Part shown: one piece after another, positions 50,619 through 56,215 of the stretch | Position numbering within the stretch: the first letter of the stretch is position 1 | Layout of the letters: each line of letters starts with the position of its first letter | Source: Anaerolineae bacterium | GTDB lineage: Bacteria; Chloroflexota; Anaerolineae; Aggregatilineales; Phototrophicaceae | Reading direction: 5' to 3' | DNA: 56,215 nt | Assembly: GCA_026645945.1 (NCBI GenBank) | Contig: JAPKMO010000012.1 | Location: 1-56,215, forward strand | The notes under the pieces: model-generated | Seen by the model: the letters and a program-made list of their open reading frames with translations, nothing else | Database searches by the model: none | Told to the model about the DNA's origin: nothing | Program-made: the position numbers and the translations under genes

Positions 50619-53426
50619 CTACCGGACATCCTGCCAGGCGGTGTATACCTCGCGCTGACCGGCGCGGATGGCGCGCAGCAGCGCGTCCTGGTCAACCGGC
50701 GTGGCATAAACGCGCACGCCGACGGCGTTGTAAATCGCGTTGCAGATGGCCGGAGCGGTGTTGATGCTGGGTATTTCGCCGACGCCCTTCGCACCATAGG
50801 GGCCGCTGCTGACGCGCTGTTCGACCAGATGCGACACGATTTCCGGCGCATGTTTGATGCTGGGCATTTTGTAACGGGAAAGCAGGCTCGTCCAGGGCTG
50901 GCCGTCCTCGATGATGAAGGCTTCGGTCAGGCAGTGACCGAGCGCCATAACAATGCCGCCTTCGATCTGCCCTTGCAGCATCAGCGGGTTGATAGCGCGC
51001 CCGATGTCGGTGCTGGATAAAATTTTCAACACGTGGATTTCACCCGTTTCGGTATCCACTTCGACCAGGGCAGCCTGGGTAGCGTAGCTGAAGCCGACGT
51101 GCATATCCCCGCCTGTACCTAACGGCTGCGTCTGGGGCGCCCAGTATTCGTGGCGGGCGCGCGGCGACAGGCCGCTGGCTTTCATCCACTTCACTACCTC
51201 GCCCAACCGCACTTGCTGGCCGTTGTAGCGCAGCAGCCCTTCTTCGTAACGAATCTGCTCCGGCGGCACGTCCATCATCTCGGCGGCGGATTGGGCGATG
51301 GCTTCGCGCAGGGCGGCAGCGGCCAGGCGCGCCGCGTTGCCGGTGACGAAAGTCTGGCGCGAGGCGGTAGTCGGGCCGCCGTTGGGTGTTAAATCGGTGT
51401 CGCACAGCAGCACCCGGACGTTAGAATAGGCGACATGCAGTTCCTCGGCAGCGACCTGGGCGACCACATGCGCGATGCCCTGGCCCATATCGGCGGCAGC
51501 GGTGCGAACCTCTACCGTGCCGTCCTCAAACGCTTCGACTTCCGCCTCGCTTTTGTCCGGCGCGCCGCCGCCCAGCCCGGTATTTTTGTAGGCGCAGGCG
51601 ATCCCCCATCCATAGGCTTTGTGGCCTTCGCGCCAGGCCCAGCGGAAACTGCCGTTGTGGTGCGCCAGCATATCGCGCCGCACATCGTCTATGGTTTCGA
51701 TCAAACCGACCGACTCGCGCAAAAGCTGGCCGGTGGCGGTGGTCACGCCGACTGTTTGCGCGTTGATGCGGCGTAGTTCCACCGGGTCTATGCCCAACTG
51801 CTCGGCCAGCAAATCCATATTCTGCTCGACGGCGAAAGCCGACTGGGTGACACCGAAGCCCCGGAACGCGCCGGACGGCACGTTGTTGGTATACATGGCG
51901 TAACAGTCAATTTGGGCATTCGGCACGTTGTAGGGGCCGGTGGCGTGAGTAGTGGCGCGGGTCATCACTTTGTCTGAAAGCGAAGCATAGGCGCCGCCGT
52001 CGCCGTATAGCTCGGCTTGGACGGCGGTCAGCCTGCCGTCGCGTTTTGCCCCGGTTTTGATGCGGATGATCGTCGCGTGACGTTTGGGATGGAAGATCAG
52101 CGATTCCTGACGGGTATAGAGCATCTTGACCGGACGCCCGGTGACGGTCGCCAGCAGGGCGCTGTGAATTTGCCCGGCAATGTCCTCCTTGCCGCCGAAG
52201 CCGCCGCCGATCAGCGTGCCGATGACGCGCACCTGCTCTTCCGGTAGGCCCATCGCCAGGGCGATCTGGTTGCGATCCTGATAAGGAATCTGCGAGCCGA
52301 CGTAAACCGTCAGTTTATCGTGGCCGGGATAACCCGCCGGCACGCCAATCGAACACTCCGGCTCCAGGAAGGCGTGTTCGGTGGTGGGCGTGTGGTATTC
52401 GCGTTCGACGATCACATCGGCTTCGGCAAAACCCTGTTCGATGTCGCCGTGCCGCACTTTGATATGTTTGAGCAGGTTGCCGGTGGGGTGGTCGGGGTGC
52501 AGCACCGGTGCTTCCGGCGAGTGGGCATATTTGGGGGCGGCCACTACCGGCAGAGGCTCGTAGATCACTTCGATCAGATTGAGCGCCTGGGCGGCGGTGT
52601 CGGCGTCGTCTGCCGCTACGATGGCGACCGCATCCCCCACGTAGCGCACGACCGAATCGCACAATACCGGCCAGTCGCGGTAAACCAGCCCGTGACGATT
52701 TTCTCCGGGGACATCCGCATAAGTCAAAACGGCGCGGACGCCGGGCAGAGCCTTTGCCTTGTCCACATTGATGCTGACGATTCGGGCGTGCGGATAGGGC
52801 GAACGCAGCGTGCGCCCGTAAAGTATATCCGGGAAAGTGTAATCGTCGGTGTAGCGGGCGCGCCCGGTCACTTTTTCGACCACTTCCTGCGGCGGGACGG
52901 AACGGCTGACGACGCGCATCGGCTCGCCCACTTCGGGGTCATTCACCGGCAGCGGGTCAAGGCCTCGTTTTTCCCGCGCCGCCGACTGGATAGCGCGAAT
53001 GACGCTGTTGTAACCGGTGCAGCGGCAGTAGGTATCCTTGAGGGCGACTTTGATGGCGTGTTCGTCGGGGTCGGGGTTTTCGTCCAGCAGGGCGGAGGCG
53101 GTCATAATCAGCCCCGGTGTGCAAAAGCCGCACTGCACCGCGCCGTGACGGATAAAACTGCTTTGTAAGGGGTGCAGCTTTTCGCCGTCGGCCAGCCCTT
53201 CAATCGTTGTAACATGACACCCGTAAGCTCTAAAAACCGGGTAGATGCACGAGTCCACCGGCACGCCGTCCACCAGCACGGTGCAGATGCCGCACTCGGC
53301 CTCCTCGCAGCCGATCTTCGTGCCGGTCAGCCCCAGGTCTTCCCGGAGGAACTGCGCCAGCGTGCGCGATTCGGGGATGTCCCGTTCATACAGTTGATGG
53401 TTAACGGTAATTCTCAGTTCGCTCAT
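50619..53426 (-). CDS. Xanthine dehydrogenase family protein, fused 2Fe-2S and molybdenum subunits
   Basis: The 935-residue protein joins the iron-sulfur and molybdopterin subunits of a molybdenum hydroxylase. Residues 1-160 hold the plant-type cluster (C40, C45, C48, C60) and the helical cluster (C99, C102, C134, C136). From about 170 onward comes the Mo domain: GRARYTDDYTFPDILYG, YVGDAVAIVAADD, GGGFGGKEDI, GAFRGFGVTQSAFA and the active-site glutamate in AKGVGEIPS. Fusion of small and large subunits without the FAD domain is a known but less common arrangement; the FAD subunit is encoded separately upstream. Likely substrates are purines or N-heterocycles; a nucleoside-type importer gene nearby favours purines. 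Confidence 0.9.
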   Translation of the reverse strand: MSELRITVNHQLYERDIPESRTLAQFLREDLGLTGTKIGCEEAECGICTVLVDGVPVDSCIYPVFRAYGCHVTTIEGLADGEKLHPLQSSFIRHGAVQCGFCTPGLIMTASALLDENPDPDEHAIKVALKDTYCRCTGYNSVIRAIQSAAREKRGLDPLPVNDPEVGEPMRVVSRSVPPQEVVEKVTGRARYTDDYTFPDILYGRTLRSPYPHARIVSINVDKAKALPGVRAVLTYADVPGENRHGLVYRDWPVLCDSVVRYVGDAVAIVAADDADTAAQALNLIEVIYEPLPVVAAPKYAHSPEAPVLHPDHPTGNLLKHIKVRHGDIEQGFAEADVIVEREYHTPTTEHAFLEPECSIGVPAGYPGHDKLTVYVGSQIPYQDRNQIALAMGLPEEQVRVIGTLIGGGFGGKEDIAGQIHSALLATVTGRPVKMLYTRQESLIFHPKRHATIIRIKTGAKRDGRLTAVQAELYGDGGAYASLSDKVMTRATTHATGPYNVPNAQIDCYAMYTNNVPSGAFRGFGVTQSAFAVEQNMDLLAEQLGIDPVELRRINAQTVGVTTATGQLLRESVGLIETIDDVRRDMLAHHNGSFRWAWREGHKAYGWGIACAYKNTGLGGGAPDKSEAEVEAFEDGTVEVRTAAADMGQGIAHVVAQVAAEELHVAYSNVRVLLCDTDLTPNGGPTTASRQTFVTGNAARLAAAALREAIAQSAAEMMDVPPEQIRYEEGLLRYNGQQVRLGEVVKWMKASGLSPRARHEYWAPQTQPLGTGGDMHVGFSYATQAALVEVDTETGEIHVLKILSSTDIGRAINPLMLQGQIEGGIVMALGHCLTEAFIIEDGQPWTSLLSRYKMPSIKHAPEIVSHLVEQRVSSGPYGAKGVGEIPSINTAPAICNAIYNAVGVRVYATPVDQDALLRAIRAGQREVYTAWQDVR

Positions 53427-53432
53427 CAGACA

Positions 53433-54842
53433 TTACTCCACATGCCATACGTGAACAACAGGTTTTGCGCCTTCAGCAAATAATTCCAGAACGTACAACA
53501 GGCCATGCTGCCGGTCGTAGCCGACTTCACCGATGCGGCTGCGGCGCTGATCGCCCGCGCCCAGGGCATCGAGATCAACACCATCGGGATTTAGAAAGAG
53601 GTGTTCATCAATATCCATGACGGCGTAAGGCTGCGGCTCCCAGGTTTGCATCTGGCCGGTCGCCACCCTGGCAAAATCAGCCGGGTCATACAGGATGAAC
53701 TGCGCGTCGAACCGGGTCGCCCACCAGCCTCGGCCAGAGGTATGCCCCTCGCATTCGACCAGATCGGCAGGCGGGCAGAGCGCGCCGTCCGCCAGGCGGC
53801 AGGTTGGAAACTGCCCGACCATCTCGCCTTCCACGCAGGGATATTCAACGCCCTGAGGATTGGTAAACCCATACCAGTATTTGTCGCCGGTGCTTTTTGT
53901 CCCGGCGAATAAAACGCCGGTTTTGCCCGTCGGCGTGGTGATCCAGGCCCCGCCTTCCCATTCGTCGGGATGCTGGTAGCCGGTGAGGGCGTGTTCAAAG
54001 GTTTCGGTCATGGTGGAATCTTCGTAAAGCAGCAGCGCGGATGCGGGCAGCCGGGCTGCGGGCGGTTCTGTTTGTGGGCAGCCGTTCGGGCAGGGATGGT
54101 AAACAATCAGCGACGGCCCCATCCCAGACCAACCACCATCGCGGAAGCGTCCGGTTGCGATCATTCGTCCCTGGGTATACTGCCCGGCCCAGTCGGCCGG
54201 GATTTCAAACAGATAGCCGGTGACGCTGTATAACGAATAATCTCCAACAAACCAGCCGCCCTGCATGTTCGGCGCGTCCAGGTTGGGATCAAACCAGGCG
54301 TGAGAGGGTGGTTGATAGGCGGGGTCGTCCTGAAAATGCTGCCCCCAGGTGATATGAATCCTGGGGCCAAGCAGCGGTATGTCCAGATACAGCAGCCCGA
54401 TGCGCGGAATTTCGTCCAGCATGGTGAAGCGGTTTTCATCAACCTCATGAAATCCTTGAAGAAATTCGGCCTGATTGAGGCTGTAGACATCGCTGGTTAT
54501 GAGCGGTGCCGGAATGTTCACCTCGGCGATCTGATCGCCATCGGAGAGTTCGCCGTAGGGCATCCGGTCGTGTCCCACGATAAACAGCGATCCCGGAAAG
54601 CCGTCATCAGCGCCATTGGGGTCACCCTGAGGATTAAAGGTCATGGCGCTGCCACCGTACTCGAAAGTCAGCGGACGTCCGCCGCCGTCGGGAAGGCGAA
54701 ACGCGCCAAGATACTGAAAATCTTCCGGTTCAAGTCGCCGGTTGGAAACCGTTTCGTCCTGGGCGGGAACGCTCGAAAACAGCAGCAAGGGCGGCAACAT
54801 GAGCAGGATGATGATGCCAAAAATGTAGTTTCGCACAAACAT
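53433..54842 (-). CDS. Exported propeller-like protein inside the hydroxylase operon
   Basis: The 469-residue product starts at ATG before FVRNYIFGIIILLM, with AGGATG upstream, and has a clear signal peptide (cut near VPAQD). An in-frame ATG three codons earlier is possible. The mature part reads as repeated beta strands with PEDFQYLGAFRLPDGG, LFIVGHDRMPYGELSDGDQI, YSVTGYLFEIPADW and GWWATRFDAQFILYDP, and several cysteines that could pair. No enzyme motif is recognised. It lies 40 bases after the FAD subunit gene and 6 bases before the Fe-S/Mo gene, all on one strand, so it is cotranscribed with a cytoplasmic enzyme although it is exported. Function unknown. Confidence 0.7.
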   Translation of the reverse strand: MFVRNYIFGIIILLMLPPLLLFSSVPAQDETVSNRRLEPEDFQYLGAFRLPDGGGRPLTFEYGGSAMTFNPQGDPNGADDGFPGSLFIVGHDRMPYGELSDGDQIAEVNIPAPLITSDVYSLNQAEFLQGFHEVDENRFTMLDEIPRIGLLYLDIPLLGPRIHITWGQHFQDDPAYQPPSHAWFDPNLDAPNMQGGWFVGDYSLYSVTGYLFEIPADWAGQYTQGRMIATGRFRDGGWSGMGPSLIVYHPCPNGCPQTEPPAARLPASALLLYEDSTMTETFEHALTGYQHPDEWEGGAWITTPTGKTGVLFAGTKSTGDKYWYGFTNPQGVEYPCVEGEMVGQFPTCRLADGALCPPADLVECEGHTSGRGWWATRFDAQFILYDPADFARVATGQMQTWEPQPYAVMDIDEHLFLNPDGVDLDALGAGDQRRSRIGEVGYDRQHGLLYVLELFAEGAKPVVHVWHVE

Positions 54843-54882
54843 GCGTTTCATCCTGGGTAAAAAGAAAATGAACAAGAATTGT

Positions 54883-55797
54883 TTACACGCCCACACCTTC
54901 GGGAACGATGTCGCCGGTTTGCGCGCGTTTGACGGCCAGCGCCAGGGTGCGCCGCACCAGCACGCCGATCATCTCGCGGCGGTAGTCGGCGGTGGCGCGG
55001 TATTTGCTGGTGCGCGGGTGCAGCATGGACTGCGCCAGCTCCGCGATTTGGGTGATTGTTTCGTCGGCAGCTGGCTGGCCGACAATGGCGCGTTCCACCT
55101 CGTCGGCACGTCCCGGTATCGGGCCGATGGGCGCGATGGTGATGCGCGCGGCCTCGAAGGCGGCCCGGTTTTCATCCAGGCGCACCCATACGGCGCAGCC
55201 GAGGATGGGCAGCGCCACGCCCTGTGGTCGCATGATGCGTTTAAACGCCGTTGCTTCGCGGTGATCGGCGCGGCGAAAACGAAAGCGCAGCAGCAGGTCG
55301 CGCGTTGGGTCTATAAGCGATTGGCCGGGACCGAGGAACATTTTCTGAATAGAGACACGACGCGGCTGGCCGTCCTTCACGATGTCAGCCTCGGCGTCCA
55401 GCGCCACCAGCGAGGTCGTGCCGTCCCCGGCGGGCAGCGCGTGGGCAACGTTGCCGCCCAGCGTGCCGACGTTCCGCACCTGCGGCCCGCCCACCACGCC
55501 GCAGCTTTCCACCAGACAGGTGGCATCCCGCGCCAACAGCGGTGAATTCACAATCTGCGTGTGGGTCACGCCGGCGCCGATGGTGATGAAATCGCCGTTT
55601 TCTTCGATTCTGCGTAATTCGGGGATGCGGGTGATGTCCACCAGCGCCGGATAGGGGTGAAACTCGCCTTCGGCGCGGGCGTCCACCAGCAAATCCGTGC
55701 CGCCGGCGATTACGCGCGCCTGCCCATCATACTGCGCCAGCAGCGCCAGGGCGTCATCAACGGTTGTTGGGGTGTGGTAACGCTCCCAGAGTTTCAT
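54883..55797 (-). CDS. Xanthine dehydrogenase family FAD-binding subunit
   Basis: The 304-residue protein is the medium (FAD) subunit of a molybdenum hydroxylase. Seen are the FAD-pyrophosphate loop AGGTDLLVDAR near residue 32, GAGVTHTQI, and GTLGGNVAHALPAGD near residue 112, followed by a C-terminal CO-dehydrogenase-flavoprotein-like domain (YRATADYRREMIGVLVRRTL). First gene of the operon; it passes electrons from the Fe-S centres to NAD or another acceptor. Its ATG lies next to a run of palindromic repeats. Confidence 0.9.
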   Translation of the reverse strand: MKLWERYHTPTTVDDALALLAQYDGQARVIAGGTDLLVDARAEGEFHPYPALVDITRIPELRRIEENGDFITIGAGVTHTQIVNSPLLARDATCLVESCGVVGGPQVRNVGTLGGNVAHALPAGDGTTSLVALDAEADIVKDGQPRRVSIQKMFLGPGQSLIDPTRDLLLRFRFRRADHREATAFKRIMRPQGVALPILGCAVWVRLDENRAAFEAARITIAPIGPIPGRADEVERAIVGQPAADETITQIAELAQSMLHPRTSKYRATADYRREMIGVLVRRTLALAVKRAQTGDIVPEGVGV

Positions 55798-55819
55798 AAG
55801 ATGGTTTACCTCGTGTGTT

Positions 55820-55868
55820 GTAGGGACGGGTTTTTAAACCTACCCCTACCGATAACCTGCCGGCAGGT
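55820..55868. repeat. Two palindromic elements upstream of the hydroxylase operon
   Basis: GTAGGGACGGGTTT and AAACCTACCCCTAC (55820-55849) form an imperfect hairpin of the GGGTTT-AAACCC class. ACCTGCCGGCAGGT (55855-55868) is a perfect 14-bp palindrome. Being 25-70 bases before the FAD subunit start, one of them could act as operator or attenuator; no clear promoter is seen between them and the gene. Confidence 0.5.
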
Positions 55869-55889
55869 AAACCACAAGGCACTTTTCGA

Positions 55890-55973
55890 GGGGACTCGCT
55901 CCCCACGCCGCCGGAAAAACCGGCGACCTGTGGCTGTGCGGTTTTGGGAAGGGGAGGGTTTCAAACTCTCCCC
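55890..55973. repeat. Three further hairpins in the 55.9-kb repeat run
   Basis: GGGGA-CTCGC-TCCCC (55890-55904), CGCCGG-AAAAA-CCGGCG (55909-55925) and GGGGAGGGTTT-C-AAACTCTCCCC (55951-55973, one mismatch). The last is the same class as the repeat at 39.15 kb. No open frame of note occurs here. Confidence 0.5.
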
Positions 55974-55985
55974 CTGCTTAGAACC

Positions 55986-56057
55986 TTATCCATAAACCGA
56001 TTGATCTGGTAGCAGAACAGTGGGCTTAAGCCCACTGTCTGGTGGGTTTACGGATAA
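55986..56057. repeat. Palindromic repeat, GGGCTTAAGCCC class, with terminal inverted repeats
   Basis: The core is a perfect 22-bp palindrome, ACAGTGGGCTT plus its complement (56017-56038). It is enclosed by a 13-bp inverted repeat with one mismatch, TTATCCATAAACC and GGTTTACGGATAA. The ACGGATAAAC edge is also present, inverted, at the end of the related copy at 24.4 kb. The size (about 72 bp) and terminal repeats suit a small non-coding mobile element or REP-like sequence. It ends 18 bases from the stop of the next gene and could help terminate it. Confidence 0.65.
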
Positions 56058-56074
56058 ACTCTTACTCTATTCTA

Positions 56075-56215
56075 CTATGCTTTTTCCTCCACCGAATCGA
56101 GTGTTGCCCCGGCCATCATTGCGCCCAGGCGGCGCACATCCACCTTGCCGCCGGGGACTTCGCCCACGATGCGGCCTTCGTACATCACCAGAATGCGGTC
56201 GGATAAAGCCATAAT
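56075..56215 (-). CDS. ABC transporter ATP-binding protein, C-terminus (partial)
   Basis: The last 46 codons read MALSDRILVMYEGRIVGEVP, a typical D-loop/H-loop follow-on from a sugar- or nucleoside-type ABC ATPase, then MMAGATLDSVEEKA before the TAG stop. The MMAG ending is characteristic of the duplicated ATPases (RbsA/YufO group) that serve BmpA-type nucleoside importers. The rest of the gene lies beyond the window. Same strand as the hydroxylase operon, 277 bases upstream of it. Confidence 0.75.
   Translation of the reverse strand: MMALSDRILVMYEGRIVGEVPGGKVDVRRLGAMMAGATLDSVEEKA

Noticed and set aside
50453-50851. 133-codon upstream extension of the FGGY kinase frame
   Set aside because: Crosses the intrinsic terminator of the hydroxylase operon and has no similarity; the internal ATG starts the conserved GLDVGTT region.
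55820-56057. CRISPR array
   Set aside because: The repeats are of different classes, irregularly spaced, and are palindromes without spacer structure; no cas genes are present.

Overview
The window is GC-rich, densely coding bacterial DNA with no rRNA, tRNA, phage, transposase or CRISPR signal. The gene content suggests a member of the Chloroflexota, probably Anaerolineae-like: a split glycine decarboxylase, ArsR/ArsC fusion, many CUT1-type sugar transport genes, secreted SH3b and beta-propeller proteins with Thr/Pro-rich linkers, and interspersed palindromic repeats. This is inference from gene style; no marker gene in the window settles it.

Layout. 0-10 kb: the end of dnaK, a frameshifted dnaJ, prmA, a three-domain SRPBCC-PDZ-DinB protein, a thiolase divergent from a UroD-family/FmdE-family pair, then the glycine cleavage genes gcvH-gcvPA-gcvPB read leftward behind a single-aptamer glycine riboswitch with its own promoter and terminator. 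10-17 kb: a small unknown protein, a fused MurF-alanine racemase, tgt, a PstS-like lipoprotein, a TPR-like membrane protein and a PIG-L deacetylase. 17-19.6 kb: a probable arsenic operon (arsC, an ArsR-ArsC fusion, a metallophosphoesterase, an aquaporin) behind a strong promoter and an ArsR-like operator. 19.6-24.3 kb: a LarA-type nickel hydroxyacid racemase homologue and a mannonate-oxidoreductase-like SDR, divergent from an ECF Ni/Co transporter (CbiM-Q-O). 24.4-28.5 kb: two overlapping sensor kinase genes.

28.9-38 kb is a leftward alpha-glucoside type operon: LacI regulator with two operators on its promoter, binding protein, two permeases (one carrying an SH3-like insert), ATPase, a six-hairpin glycosidase and a GH13 sucrose-phosphorylase-like enzyme. 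38.1-46.4 kb is a block of five exported proteins of unknown role: two SH3b proteins sharing an unnamed C-terminal domain, a third SH3b protein, a Liv-type binding protein and a 1283-residue two-propeller protein with a duplicated two-cysteine module. 46.4-50.5 kb holds a complete isomerase, aldolase, kinase sugar module. 50.6-55.8 kb is a molybdenum hydroxylase (xanthine dehydrogenase family) operon with a secreted propeller gene between its subunits, followed by a run of palindromic repeats and the tail of a nucleoside-type ABC ATPase gene.

The best candidates for undescribed biology are the exported SH3b/propeller block with its duplicated Cys-36-Cys module, the SH3 insert in a MalF-type permease, the cysteine-free ArsR domain fused to ArsC, and the propeller gene inside the molybdenum hydroxylase operon.
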